Shown here: one piece after another, positions 16,635-26,100 of the stretch
Layout of the letters: the number at the start of each line of letters is the position of its first letter
Position numbering within the stretch: position 1 is the first letter of the stretch
NCBI GenBank assembly: GCA_023401595.1
Contig: JAEXDQ010000039.1
Span: 24,092-88,091, forward strand
Length of the DNA: 64,000 bases
From: Spirochaetota bacterium
GTDB taxonomy: Bacteria > Spirochaetota > Spirochaetia > Sphaerochaetales > Sphaerochaetaceae
Direction of reading: 5' to 3'
The notes under the pieces: model-generated
What the model saw: only the letters and a program-made list of their open reading frames with translations
The model's database searches: none
Told to the model about the DNA's origin: nothing
Made by a program: the position numbers and the translations under genes

Positions 16635-18518
16635 ATGGGAACAAGTCGTACTGTAAAAAACATCATCATTCCATTGATATCGGCGATAGCCATGGTTCTT
16701 GCCCTATCAAGTTGCGCGACGACGACCCCACGCATACATGGGAATCCTTATTCGGAGGAATCCATCAATCTCGCGGGTGATTGGCATTTCAAAGTACACA
16801 GGAAGTATTCAAACATGTATCAATATCTTCCATATGGTAAATGTTCGACCACATGGGAAGATTCCGAGGCTGCGGTCGTACCGTCGGCGGCTATCTATGA
16901 GACATGGGAAACAGTGGCGGGGCCTGCTGAGGATTACTCCACCGGAGGGCTTCAGCAGATGTACAGGACGGGGAATACAGATGAACGGACGGCGTTGCTG
17001 GAGACGGATCTTTTCCCGAAATGGTCCGAGGCATGGTATTGCAGGACCATCGATATCCCAGAAGGTTTCATCGTAGGAAATACAGTTACGCTGTTGCTCG
17101 GAATCATCGATGACCTGGATGTCGTCTACGTAAACGGTATCCCGGTGGCTGCGAGCGGTTTCAAAAAAGCCGATGGTTCCGCAGCTGCTCCGACGGACGC
17201 TCCCGACACCGGGGGATTCGATCAAACGGGAGATTTTCAGTTCGCGAAATCCTATTGGGAAGTTCCCCGTGAATATGCCGTGGATTCTTCCTGTTTCCGC
17301 ACGGGACGAAATGAAATCGCCATCCGCATCTATAACAACAATTCATTCGGAGGCTTCTATAATCGTCCGATGGCGCTTGTCTCCACACAACAGGCGTTAC
17401 GGTATCTCAAGGGATTGCCGACCGAGGAGCTGCCAGACGCCACCGCTTACCAAAGTTTCGTAGAGAACCAGATCACGGCGTTGGAAACGAAGAATCTGGA
17501 CGCCTATTCCGCTTCGTTGAGCGACGGCTACAATGAAAACGGGCTTGATAAAAAAGCCCAGGTAGCGGCCGTCGGCAATTGGTTCGCATCATACGAAACA
17601 ATTGAAGTCGAGGACTCCAACGCAGGATTCTATACATTCAATGGCTCCGACGTCTATTCAGCCGACAGGATAATCGTCGGTATCAACGGGACGGCACGTA
17701 CCGTCCTGTATGAAAAAGACGCGTTCATAGAATACTTCGTCCAGGAGGGGGCCGATATCAAGGAACGGGGAAACTGGAGTCACTGTTACACGGTTTCCTA
17801 TACATCGACTCTGCCGGGTATGAACGGAAGCACACAGAAGTACAGCATATATCTTCCGCCGTCGTATTATACCGATATCACAAGGGAATACCCCGTCGTA
17901 TACTTGCTGCACGGAATAAACAGCACGGGGGAATCCTTCGTCAATGTCGATAAGGTCGAGAGCCATATGAACGCATGGATCGATTCCGGAGATATCGTGG
18001 AAATGATCGTCGTCATGCCGAACGCAGGCAAAAGCTGTTGGTATGAGGATACTGAGGGAGGGCCGTCGAATTCGGCGGGGCCATGGGCGAGTTTCATATA
18101 TGTCGATATCCTGGACGAAGTCGAATCCCATTATCGTACAAAGAAGGATGCAAAATTCCGTGGGCTCAGCGGCATATCAATGGGCGGTAACGGAGTGTTC
18201 AAGATCGGGCTGACGCATACCGACATCTATACATCCTTCGCATCCCATATGGGCGCAGTACCGGACATCACACCCTATTTTGACAAGATCGACAGCATGC
18301 CGCTGTCCATGTTGGACTTCTACCTTGATTGCGGCAGACAGGACCAGATGGTATCGCCTTCCGCCACACAGACGGCAGGCGAATATCTGGAGGGCGTCAA
18401 CGCCAATGTCACTTGGGAATTACGCGATGGAGCCCACAATAGCGCGTTCTACATGACGGGCATGCCGAAATCAATGAAAATGCATAGCGACCATTTCATA
18501 AGGCAGGGCTTGAACTGA
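16635..18518 (+). CDS. Large esterase lipoprotein (EstA/feruloyl-esterase type) with N-terminal beta-sandwich
   Basis: A 627-residue envelope protein. The start follows AGAGGAGA. Residues 1-30 are a lipoprotein signal ending in LSSCATT. Residues ~40-250 resemble the galactose-binding-like jelly rolls of glycosidases and sialate esterases (DLDVVYVNGIPVAASG, GRNEIAIRIYNNNSFGGFYNRP). Residues ~260-375 look like a small alpha+beta cone domain. Residues ~390-620 form an alpha/beta-hydrolase esterase with VVYLLHGINSTGESF (oxyanion region), the nucleophile in GISMGGNGVF (~residue 513) and a final His in DGAHNSAFYM. It probably deacylates plant or bacterial polysaccharide at the cell surface. It is monocistronic, with a terminator after it. 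Confidence 0.85.
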   Translation: MGTSRTVKNIIIPLISAIAMVLALSSCATTTPRIHGNPYSEESINLAGDWHFKVHRKYSNMYQYLPYGKCSTTWEDSEAAVVPSAAIYETWETVAGPAEDYSTGGLQQMYRTGNTDERTALLETDLFPKWSEAWYCRTIDIPEGFIVGNTVTLLLGIIDDLDVVYVNGIPVAASGFKKADGSAAAPTDAPDTGGFDQTGDFQFAKSYWEVPREYAVDSSCFRTGRNEIAIRIYNNNSFGGFYNRPMALVSTQQALRYLKGLPTEELPDATAYQSFVENQITALETKNLDAYSASLSDGYNENGLDKKAQVAAVGNWFASYETIEVEDSNAGFYTFNGSDVYSADRIIVGINGTARTVLYEKDAFIEYFVQEGADIKERGNWSHCYTVSYTSTLPGMNGSTQKYSIYLPPSYYTDITREYPVVYLLHGINSTGESFVNVDKVESHMNAWIDSGDIVEMIVVMPNAGKSCWYEDTEGGPSNSAGPWASFIYVDILDEVESHYRTKKDAKFRGLSGISMGGNGVFKIGLTHTDIYTSFASHMGAVPDITPYFDKIDSMPLSMLDFYLDCGRQDQMVSPSATQTAGEYLEGVNANVTWELRDGAHNSAFYMTGMPKSMKMHSDHFIRQGLN

Positions 18519-18544
18519 ATATCCGACAGCAAGCCATGATGCCG

Positions 18545-18576
18545 CCGGCCTTCTTCGGGAGGCCGGTTCTTCTTTA
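18545..18576 (+). terminator. Rho-independent terminator of the esterase gene
   Basis: Stem CCGGCCT / AGGCCGG with an 8-nt loop containing TTCG, followed by TTCTTCTTTA. It lies 27 bases after the stop codon. Confidence 0.85.
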
Positions 18577-18848
18577 TCGTATATTGCACGGCCTGTCGCA
18601 GGCAATGGCACGAAGTGAACATTTTTCACTACGAAGGGAAAAGGACGGAGAACAAGGATAGTGAGACTTGACAGTACACCGGTACGACAAGCCGAACATG
18701 CCTGACGGCATGCCGGTGTGGATTGTACCATGAAACGTTTCATCCTCTACGAAGCAGATTGCCTACGGGACAAGGACTGCGAAACAGGACAGTGCTACCG
18801 CACGGCCTGTCGAGCATGACGCAGTCCCGTAAGCAAGATGCGAGTAGG
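18577..18848. other. Gene-free interval with dispersed repeat motifs
   Basis: About 270 bases without a credible gene. At 18670-18688 it holds GACAGTACACCGGTACGAC, nearly identical to a segment of the 64-bp repeat at 63761 and 63969. A related GGACAGTGCTACCGCACGGC lies near 18788. Confidence 0.5.
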
Positions 18849-20618
18849 TCACATAGTGGGGAGGTACGGAATCCCCACCAACCCAAACGCATTGCGCAAC
18901 ACCTGCAGCACCATTGCCGACAGCTCAACCCTCGCCTTGACTAGTGCGGGGTCGCCCGCCTTGAGGATCTGGTTGTCGTGGTACCAACGGCTGAAGCGAC
19001 GGGAAAGATCGTACAGGTAGGCGGTAATGATCGAAGGGTCATACTCAGCACCGGCCTTGGCTACGGTCTCGGGATAGGCGGCGAGCGATTTGATCAGCTC
19101 CCGTTCATCTTCCAGCTCCAACAACGAGGGATCGAACCGAACAGAGGCGTAGTCCGTCTCCATCTCGGCGTATTTGCGGAGCATGCTGGAGATACGGGCG
19201 CCCATGTATTGCAGGTATGGACCGGTATTGCCGTTGAACGAGATAGATTCGGCGGGATTGAAAATCATGTCCTTGGTCGGGCTGACCTGCAACAGATAGT
19301 AGTTCAACGCGGCGAGGGCGATGGCATGGGCGGTCGCATCGACATCCCCTACTTCGGCCTCGCGTTCCTTGGCGCGGATTTCATCGGCGGCCAGCGAAGT
19401 CAGCTGGTCGACCAAATCGTCGGCGTCGACGACAGTCCCTTCCCGGCTCTTCATCTTCCCGTCGGGGAGATTCACCATACCATAGGAGAGATGATGCAGG
19501 TTTCTCGCCCAAGAGTAGCCGAGTTTTTCCAGTACGTAGAACAATACCTTGAAATGGTAGTTCTGTTCGCTGGCGACCACGTAGATCAACGAATCGAACG
19601 GCCAGTCGTCGTGACGGGCAACGGCGGTACCGAGATCCTGCGTCATGTAGAGGCTCGTGCCGTCCTTGCGGAGCAGCACCTTCTTGTCGAGCTTGATGTC
19701 GGCGAGGTCGATCCAGACGGAGCCGTCCGCCTCGCGGTAGAAAACGCCCTTTTCAAGGCCTTTGAGAACTTCATCCTTACCGAGCTTGTAGGTATTGCTC
19801 TCGTAATAGTAGGTATCGAAGCTGATCCCCATCTTGCGGTAGCTTTCGGCGAGCCCGTCGAGGGTCCAGGTGTTCATGGTATTCCACAACGCAAGGACCT
19901 CAGGGTCTCCATCCTCCCACTTCTTGAGCATCGCCTGGGCCTGCTCGGTGGCGGTCGGGTCTTCTTTCTCCCATTGGGCGAAACGGACGTAGTATTTTCC
20001 TACGAGATGGTCGCTTTTTATGCCGGAGCTTTCAGGAGTCTCGCCATTGCCGAACTTCTGGTAGGCCAGCATCGACTTGCAGATGTGGACGCCGCGGTTG
20101 TTGACGAGGTTCACCTTGCGGACTTCGGCTCCGTTGGCCTTGAGGATGGCGCTGACGCTTTCGCCGAGGCTGTCGTTGCGCATATGGCCAAGATGGAGCG
20201 GCTTGTTGGTGTTGGGACAGCTGAACTCGATCATCACCTTCGTGCCGGCCTTGCTTTCGTTGGAACCGAAGGCGTCGCCTTTTTCATGGATTTCAGCCGA
20301 AAGGTCGGCGGCGAGCGCTGCGATATCGGCCTTGACGTTCAGGTACGGGCCGGCGAGCAGTAGTTCACCCGCAGGCCGGTCGGAAAGGCTCTCGATCCGG
20401 GTCTTGAGGTCGGCGGCGATCTTCGGAGGAGCGACCTTCAGCGTCTTCGCATAGGCGAACAGAGGAAAAGCGATATCGCCCAGCTCCGGCTTCGGGGGAG
20501 TCTGCACGGCAAGCGGCGCCAATGAGGATGCGATCTCCTCACCCACAAGATCCTTCGCGTAACTGGCCAGCTGAGCCTCGACCAGATCCTTCCACTGCTG
20601 TCGTACCTTCTGCAACAT
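18849..20618 (-). CDS. argS: Arginyl-tRNA synthetase
   Basis: A 589-residue class I synthetase that charges tRNA(Arg). The N-terminal additional domain is visible (KPELGDIAFPLF). The HIGH motif appears as NKPLHLGHMRND (~residue 137), and the KMSKS-like loop as GKMKSREGTVVDADDL (~residue 385), the relaxed form normal for ArgRS. The C-terminal helical anticodon domain contains LYDLSRRFSRWYHD and ends VGIPYLPTM, the family's conserved end. Start ATG 20618. It is a stand-alone gene with no T-box, as expected outside Firmicutes. Confidence 0.98.
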   Translation of the reverse strand: MLQKVRQQWKDLVEAQLASYAKDLVGEEIASSLAPLAVQTPPKPELGDIAFPLFAYAKTLKVAPPKIAADLKTRIESLSDRPAGELLLAGPYLNVKADIAALAADLSAEIHEKGDAFGSNESKAGTKVMIEFSCPNTNKPLHLGHMRNDSLGESVSAILKANGAEVRKVNLVNNRGVHICKSMLAYQKFGNGETPESSGIKSDHLVGKYYVRFAQWEKEDPTATEQAQAMLKKWEDGDPEVLALWNTMNTWTLDGLAESYRKMGISFDTYYYESNTYKLGKDEVLKGLEKGVFYREADGSVWIDLADIKLDKKVLLRKDGTSLYMTQDLGTAVARHDDWPFDSLIYVVASEQNYHFKVLFYVLEKLGYSWARNLHHLSYGMVNLPDGKMKSREGTVVDADDLVDQLTSLAADEIRAKEREAEVGDVDATAHAIALAALNYYLLQVSPTKDMIFNPAESISFNGNTGPYLQYMGARISSMLRKYAEMETDYASVRFDPSLLELEDERELIKSLAAYPETVAKAGAEYDPSIITAYLYDLSRRFSRWYHDNQILKAGDPALVKARVELSAMVLQVLRNAFGLVGIPYLPTM

Positions 20619-20764
20619 GTTCCGTACCCTTCCTATATGAGGATTGATGATTGATTTCCGTAGTAGTCAACTATAGTGGGAACCGTCCTACATGGCAAGT
20701 GGAGGAACCCAGCGCAGAGCCGACTCTTTGGATGAGAAACAGAGGAAAACAGTACAGGGCGGTA

Positions 20765-21775
20765 TCAGGTCAAATCCTTTACCGCTTGGGAGAACCGGAT
20801 GGAGACGTCGCCCGTACCGATATGTTCGACCATACCGTTCTCGTACTGCACGACGAGATGGCAGTCGTCGTCGATCGACAAAACAATGGCGGGCAGAGGG
20901 ACTTCGCTGGCGAGAACCATCACCTGCTGACCTATCAGGAACGACCTGCGACGGTATTCATCGAGAAAATGACGTTGTTCAAGGCCGACGCATACCGAAA
21001 GAATTTTTCGAATCATCAACGCGGCAAGACGATTGCGGCTCACGCCGGAGGGAATTTGCATACGATTATCGTACAGGGAACCGGCTATCGAACGAATCTC
21101 TTCTGGGAAATTCTCAACCGGGGTGGAAAAATTGACGCCCGCCCCTACGACGATGCAGTCAAGACCTCCGCTTTCAAGATCCGCGACCCCTTCGCTGAGG
21201 ATACCGCAGACCTTCTTACCCCGGTAATATAGGTCGTTGACCCACTTGATCGAGACTTCAATCCCGCAGACTTCGGAAATCGCCTGGGAGATGGCCACCG
21301 CCGTGGCGGAGGTGACAAGCAACGCCCCGTTGAGGCTCATCGCCAGCACGGACGGACGTAGCACGATACTCAGATAGACGCCGCCTTCAGGGGATGCGAA
21401 CGAACGCCCCCGGCGCCCTCTCCCTCCGGTCTGCCGGACCGCCGCGACGGCCGTCCCGTGGGGGGCTCCATCCATCGCGAGCAGCTTGGCCGTTTTATTC
21501 GTCGATTCAAGCTCTTCGTGAAAATGGATGAGGGATGCAAAATCTTCCGGTACATAGGAGGCTATGCCGGACAGAGAGAGTATGTCCGGCCCTTGTTCCA
21601 GACGATACCCCTTGTTCGTCACGGCTGAAAAGACGTAGCCTTCGCTTTTCAATTCCTGAATGGCCTTCCACACGGCGGCGCGCGACACCCCCAGCAGGGC
21701 CGCAAGCCGTTCTCCGGAGACATGTTCATCGGTATGACGCTCAAAATAGCTGAGCAATCGGTCTTTCACTCGCAT
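20765..21775 (-). CDS. birA: Bifunctional biotin-protein ligase and biotin repressor
   Basis: A 336-residue class II BPL. The start at 21775 gives the family's N-terminus MRVKDRLLSYFE; the frame is open much further upstream without homology. Residues 1-62 form a winged helix (HVSGERLAALLGVSRAAVWKAIQEL). The ligase domain has GRGRRGRSFASPEGGVYLSI (biotinyl-AMP loop, ~residue 115) and IKWVNDLYYRGKKVCGIL (~residue 180). It attaches biotin to carboxylases and, as biotinyl-AMP complex, should repress bioY through the operator at 22070-22101. It is divergent from bioY. Confidence 0.96.
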   Translation of the reverse strand: MRVKDRLLSYFERHTDEHVSGERLAALLGVSRAAVWKAIQELKSEGYVFSAVTNKGYRLEQGPDILSLSGIASYVPEDFASLIHFHEELESTNKTAKLLAMDGAPHGTAVAAVRQTGGRGRRGRSFASPEGGVYLSIVLRPSVLAMSLNGALLVTSATAVAISQAISEVCGIEVSIKWVNDLYYRGKKVCGILSEGVADLESGGLDCIVVGAGVNFSTPVENFPEEIRSIAGSLYDNRMQIPSGVSRNRLAALMIRKILSVCVGLEQRHFLDEYRRRSFLIGQQVMVLASEVPLPAIVLSIDDDCHLVVQYENGMVEHIGTGDVSIRFSQAVKDLT

Positions 21776-22069
21776 GATGACGGTATTGTACCAGCGGAGG
21801 CGACAAGGGGCAAGAAGCTTGGGACGGAGACCCCATGCATGACGGGATGAATCGTACCGACGGACGATGCGGGGAGCGAGATTCGTTTTCCGAGGAGACC
21901 GGCGACTCCTGATCGATTCGAGCCGAACGGACTTTCCCCAATCCCTATCCCGATTCTGCGCAAGGGGGCTCGCCGAAGGCAAATCCGCCGTGAAAAGACT
22001 GTCGGAAGTTTTGAGGGATATCAGCCGTATATACGCAGCCTCACCCATCTTACCTATCGGAAATAGATA

Positions 22070-22101
22070 TTGTAAACTACAATTTAATTATAGGTTTACA
22101 A
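22070..22101 (+). promoter_or_regulatory. BirA operator between birA and bioY
   Basis: TTGTAAACT, 14-bp A/T-rich spacer, GGTTTACAA: an almost perfect inverted repeat matching the known BirA box of E. coli and many other bacteria. It lies 45 bases before the bioY start and overlaps its likely promoter. With the linked DNA-binding BirA this predicts biotin-dependent repression of bioY, and perhaps autoregulation. Confidence 0.9.
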
Positions 22102-22145
22102 TCATCGTCCAATATGATATACCCACCCGTACAGGAGAAGACGAC

Positions 22146-22721
22146 ATGAACGAGCAAACGGAAAAAAGTGTACAGACTAAAAAAATCCTCATGACGGCGC
22201 TGTTCGCCGCGCTGATGGCAGTGGGTGCTTATATCAAGGTGCCCCTTCCGCCGGTACCGATCACACTTCAGACTTTGTTCGTACTTACCGCAGGGTTGAT
22301 GTGCGGATGGAAGACGGGCCTCGCGTCAGTGGCGATCTACCTGTTCATCGGCGCCATCGGACTGCCGGTGTTCACCAGCGGAGGCGGTATCGGGGCGATG
22401 ATAGGCCCTACGGGAGGCTTCCTCCTCGGCCTGATCCCCGCGGTGTTGATAGCCGGAATATGTTCCGACATCGGCTACAAGCATGCGGAGGAAGCGGAGC
22501 CGGACAAAAAGAAGTTCTTCATCTGGTGTTGCGTAGGGGCCGTGCTGGCGACCTTCATAGGCATCTACGGCGTAGGGGTTCCCTGGCTCAAAATCAATAG
22601 ACAGCTGTCGTGGAAAGCGGCACTCGCGGGGGGCATGTATCCGTTTTTGATCGGTGATACGGTCAAAATAATCGTCGCAGTGATCCTGGCGCGAAATTTC
22701 AGGGGCCGTTTCGAACAATAA
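22146..22721 (+). CDS. bioY: Biotin transporter substrate-binding subunit BioY
   Basis: A 191-residue ECF-type S-component. The ATG at 22146 follows CAGGAGAAG; the longer open frame from 21867 is not coding. About six hydrophobic segments are visible. The family motifs appear: KVPLPPVPITLQTLFVLTAG (residues ~32-51), GAIGLPVFTSGGGIGAMIGPTGGF with the conserved GP-TGGF, and GDTVKIIVAV near the C-terminus. BioY binds biotin in the membrane and works alone or with a shared EcfAT module, absent here. The BirA operator upstream shows biotin control. Confidence 0.96.
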   Translation: MNEQTEKSVQTKKILMTALFAALMAVGAYIKVPLPPVPITLQTLFVLTAGLMCGWKTGLASVAIYLFIGAIGLPVFTSGGGIGAMIGPTGGFLLGLIPAVLIAGICSDIGYKHAEEAEPDKKKFFIWCCVGAVLATFIGIYGVGVPWLKINRQLSWKAALAGGMYPFLIGDTVKIIVAVILARNFRGRFEQ

Positions 22722-22788
22722 ACGCTCCGCGGAGGCTTCCCTCTTCGCACTTTCCGATAGTATCATTGGAGAAAGAGGGTGGAACATT

Positions 22789-23733
22789 ATGAGCATATGC
22801 GACGACACGAAGGATTTTGACAGCGAACCGTATCTGGCTGATTTTCTCGCCAGCTTCGATAGGACGGGCCGGAGCAAAGCCAACTTCCATGGGCTGAACC
22901 CTCTGCCGTCCATGTTCGCCATCGGGGAGATCGCCGATGAACTCATGGAGCTGATGTTTCCCGGCCGATGCGGGCGGGACGACAGAAGCCAGTCCCTTGA
23001 GCAAGTGGTCGGGGAACATCTGTCCGATTTCTCCGGTCGCTTGAACCAACAGATATATCTCGCCTTGCGATACGAAAACCTTCAGGAGCTGCCGGACAGG
23101 GAAGCTTCCATAGTCTATGCGGGACAGGCCGAAAATGCGTTGGACGCCCTTTTGAAGGAACTACCGACGATACGCAGGCAGCTCAAGCTCGACGCCGCGG
23201 CGGGGTTCGCCGGTGATCCGGCGGCACGGAACGTCCATGAAATCATCCTTTCCTACCCCTGCATGAAGACGTTGAGCATCCACCGTGTGGCGCATTTCTT
23301 GTTCAAGGAAGGCATTCCGCTGATTCCCCGCATGCTCAACGAGCGGATGCACAGGGAGACCGGCATAGACATCCACCCGGGGGCGGAAATCGGAGAATCC
23401 TTCTTCATCGACCATGGAACCGGAGTAGTCATCGGAGAAACGGCGGTAATCGGCAACAATGTGAAGCTGTACCAAGGGGTGACGCTCGGGGCGCTCAGCT
23501 TTCCGAAGGACGCCTGCGGGGCGTTGATACGGGGAGCGAAGCGGCATCCGACAATCCAGGACAATGTGACGATATACGCCCATGCGACAATCCTAGGGGA
23601 TATTACCGTAGGCAGGAACGCCATCATCGGCTCCAACGTATGGATCAAGGAAAGCATCCCTGAGGATACCATGGTGGTGATGGAGGAACCGAAGACGGTC
23701 TACAGGGACCTCCGTCGGCGCAAGGCCCAATGA
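22789..23733 (+). CDS. cysE: Serine O-acetyltransferase (EpsC/long type)
   Basis: Acetylates L-serine with acetyl-CoA, the first step of cysteine synthesis. A 314-residue protein with an all-helical N-terminal domain and a left-handed beta-helix of hexapeptide repeats from ~residue 195 (IDIHPGAEIGESFFIDHGTG, VIGETAVIGNNVKLYQGVTLG). The active-site His lies in the FFIDHGTG stretch, and His/Asp of the serine site in LSIHRVAHFL. The last third closes with DNVTIYAHATILGDITVG. The size is that of the longer bacterial form. It lies 67 bases behind bioY; a joint role is not obvious. Confidence 0.94.
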   Translation: MSICDDTKDFDSEPYLADFLASFDRTGRSKANFHGLNPLPSMFAIGEIADELMELMFPGRCGRDDRSQSLEQVVGEHLSDFSGRLNQQIYLALRYENLQELPDREASIVYAGQAENALDALLKELPTIRRQLKLDAAAGFAGDPAARNVHEIILSYPCMKTLSIHRVAHFLFKEGIPLIPRMLNERMHRETGIDIHPGAEIGESFFIDHGTGVVIGETAVIGNNVKLYQGVTLGALSFPKDACGALIRGAKRHPTIQDNVTIYAHATILGDITVGRNAIIGSNVWIKESIPEDTMVVMEEPKTVYRDLRRRKAQ

Positions 23734-23876
23734 CCACCATTCTTTTCCTGACGATGAAATCCCTTAGCCGGGTATCAGCCTAGCCAGATGCGTCGCCGTA
23801 CTACGCTACGCTTCCTATATATCCGATACATATCCATCCGGCCCGCCGACATGGGGTGTGTCGCATAGAGAGGTCG

Positions 23877-25259
23877 CTATCGCGCCACGCGGACCGACGG
23901 GATGACTACCTCGTCCCTGCCGGGCTCCATGACGACCGGCAGAAGATCTCCGGCGACGGCCTGGGGAGGAACGTCCAACACCCGGACCTTGAGATAGTTT
24001 CCGGTCAGGCCGTACCAGGTCCCTTTCTTCCGTTGCTCAAGAATTACTTCAAGCCGTCTGCCCCGTTGCCTCCGCACATAGTCGTCGTGGAGCCGGTTCG
24101 ACAGTGTCCGGAGCGTCGCGGCGCGCTCATCCCGGACGCTTTCAGGCACCCGGTCCTTGGCATGGAACAACGGAGTGTCGGGACGGGGGGAAAAGGGAAA
24201 CACATGCATCTGGGCGAACTGATTCTTCACAAAGAATTCGTAGGTGTCATGGAACTCGGCATCGCCCTCGGCGGGAAGGCCGGTGATCACGTCGGCGGCG
24301 ATGAACGGATCGTCCTTCACCTGGCGCATACGTTCAATCACATATGATAGATGCTCTACGCTATAACGACGGTTCACACGGGCGAGGACGATGTCGCTCG
24401 CCGATTGTACCGGCACATGGAAATGGGGCTGCATCCGGAAGTCCGCCAGCTGTTCGAGCAGCAGGTCGTCAACATGGTCGGGCTCCAAGGACGAAAGCCG
24501 GATACGGATGTCAGTTCCAAGGACGGCGAGCAATTGCCGGAGCAAGCCGCCGAGACCTTCGCCCCGATGGTCGTACATGGTCAAGTTCACGCCGGTCAGA
24601 ACGATTTCGTGGAACCCTTGGCGCTCCAACGCCAGCGCACGACGAATCACTTCCGGGCTGTCAAGACTTACGGCGGCCCCCCTGGCGACATGGACACGGC
24701 AGAAGGCGCAGGAGTTGTCACACCCGTCTTGAATTTTCAGGTAAGCGCGACAATGATAGCTGAAAGTCGCCGCATCATAGTCAAAAGGCGATATTTCACT
24801 GCTTGTTGGATCATCATTCACTACAGAAGCCCCGACATGCAATGAAGCCAACGCTTCTCCGTCAAGCCCCGCGAAGGCGCGACAGGCCTCCAGTAATGAG
24901 AAGCCCTCCAGCAACCGTGCCGAAACATACCCGGGCAGATCGAGCATATTGGCTTTCCTGTCCAACGGAATGACCACGACACGCCCGTCCAAGGCCGCAA
25001 GCTCATCGGAATCGAGCTGGGCGTAACAACCAGTCACGACTACCGTGGGAGCCTGAGGCTCGCAGGCGTACTTACGAATCATCCGCCTCGCCTTCTGCTC
25101 GGCCTTGCTGGTGACGGTACAGGTGTTGACGATATACAAGTCGGCGGGTTCGCCGTCGGGAACGATGGCGAAGCCTCTCTTCGCGAATGCGTCGGCGATG
25201 GCTTCGCTTTCGCACTGGTTCAGCCTGCAACCGAGGGTATATACACAGATATTCATCAT
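23877..25259 (-). CDS. mtaB: tRNA (t6A37) methylthiotransferase MtaB
   Basis: A 460-residue radical-SAM enzyme of the MiaB family that adds a methylthio group to t6A at position 37 of ANN-decoding tRNAs. TLGCRLNQCESEA (residues 8-20) is the MtaB form of the N-terminal cluster site, which in MiaB reads differently. The other two Cys are in NTCTVTSKAEQKARR and VVTGCYAQ. The radical-SAM motif is CDNSCAFC (~residue 186). The C-terminal TRAM domain binds tRNA (GLTGNYLKVRVLD). The start overlaps the tyrA stop (ATGA), so they form an operon. Confidence 0.95.
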   Translation of the reverse strand: MMNICVYTLGCRLNQCESEAIADAFAKRGFAIVPDGEPADLYIVNTCTVTSKAEQKARRMIRKYACEPQAPTVVVTGCYAQLDSDELAALDGRVVVIPLDRKANMLDLPGYVSARLLEGFSLLEACRAFAGLDGEALASLHVGASVVNDDPTSSEISPFDYDAATFSYHCRAYLKIQDGCDNSCAFCRVHVARGAAVSLDSPEVIRRALALERQGFHEIVLTGVNLTMYDHRGEGLGGLLRQLLAVLGTDIRIRLSSLEPDHVDDLLLEQLADFRMQPHFHVPVQSASDIVLARVNRRYSVEHLSYVIERMRQVKDDPFIAADVITGLPAEGDAEFHDTYEFFVKNQFAQMHVFPFSPRPDTPLFHAKDRVPESVRDERAATLRTLSNRLHDDYVRRQRGRRLEVILEQRKKGTWYGLTGNYLKVRVLDVPPQAVAGDLLPVVMEPGRDEVVIPSVRVAR

Positions 25260-26002
25260 ACAGGCTCCGTCCCGGCATCCTGGGCGGCAAGGGTCGCCAT
25301 GACCTTCTCCAGGGCTTGCTTCAACTCCAACCGCATCTGGGGCGCATACGGATTATACCGTTGCAGGTCATAGAAGAGCTGCAACGGGTCGTTGCACGTC
25401 TGTTCAACGATCGACATGAGCCGCGAGTATCCCAACGTAGCCAGCTCGGTAGGCTGGAGGTGGAGTTCGTCGAGCGTCCGTCCGACAAAATGGGTGACGC
25501 CTTGCGACCAGGCGGCCTCACGGTCGTGCTGGTCGCAGCTCATATGGAGGACTTTCAACCCCCAGGAGGAAAACTCGCCGCTCCACCAATCGACGATACT
25601 CTCCGGGCAATTGACGCCACAGATCACCAACGGCAGTCCGTTCACTCCGCCGCGGCCGGAATCTGGGCCGAACATGGGGTGGGTGGCGACGCTGTAGACG
25701 TCCTTCGGCAGATATTCCCGCATTACCTTGGCGGGATGCAGCTTGACGGAGCAGGTGTCCATGACTACGGTCCCGGGTTTCAGCCTCGAAGCGACATGCC
25801 GCAGGACATCAGAAAACGCACTGATCGTCACGCAGAAGAAAACGACGTCCTGTTTAAGAACTTCGTCTTCAGAGACGAGGCGGACACCCGCTGGCGCGGA
25901 TACCGCATGCCGGCCGAAACCGCAGACTGAATGTCCTGCCTGACTCAGCAAGCCAGCCCAGAAAAACCCGAAACGACCAAGACCATATACACCGATACGC
26001 AT
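25256..26002 (-). CDS. tyrA: Prephenate dehydrogenase (TyrA type)
   Basis: A 248-residue NAD(P)-dependent enzyme of tyrosine synthesis. It has a Rossmann start MRIGVYGLGRFGFFWA, the conserved VMDTCSVK stretch (~residue 92), and HPMFGPDSG (~residue 120), whose His and Gly-Pro are typical of prephenate dehydrogenases. The helical C-terminal half contains HDREAAWSQGVTHFVGR with the conserved His. It is shorter than fused chorismate mutase forms, with no ACT domain visible, so feedback by tyrosine is uncertain. The stop overlaps mtaB; RBS AGGATAAC is close to the ATG. Confidence 0.9.
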   Translation of the reverse strand: MRIGVYGLGRFGFFWAGLLSQAGHSVCGFGRHAVSAPAGVRLVSEDEVLKQDVVFFCVTISAFSDVLRHVASRLKPGTVVMDTCSVKLHPAKVMREYLPKDVYSVATHPMFGPDSGRGGVNGLPLVICGVNCPESIVDWWSGEFSSWGLKVLHMSCDQHDREAAWSQGVTHFVGRTLDELHLQPTELATLGYSRLMSIVEQTCNDPLQLFYDLQRYNPYAPQMRLELKQALEKVMATLAAQDAGTEPV

Positions 26003-26100
26003 GTTATCCTCAATGCGACATGACCGGCGGTCTACCCAGCCGGCGTATGCCCAGCCGCAACCAACGGAGAGGCTGCGAAGGCGATATCGCTAGCGTCACT

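Noticed and set aside
18978..20363. 461-codon plus-strand frame opposite argS
   Set aside because: Codon shadow of argS, whose HIGH and KMSKS motifs fix the coding strand.
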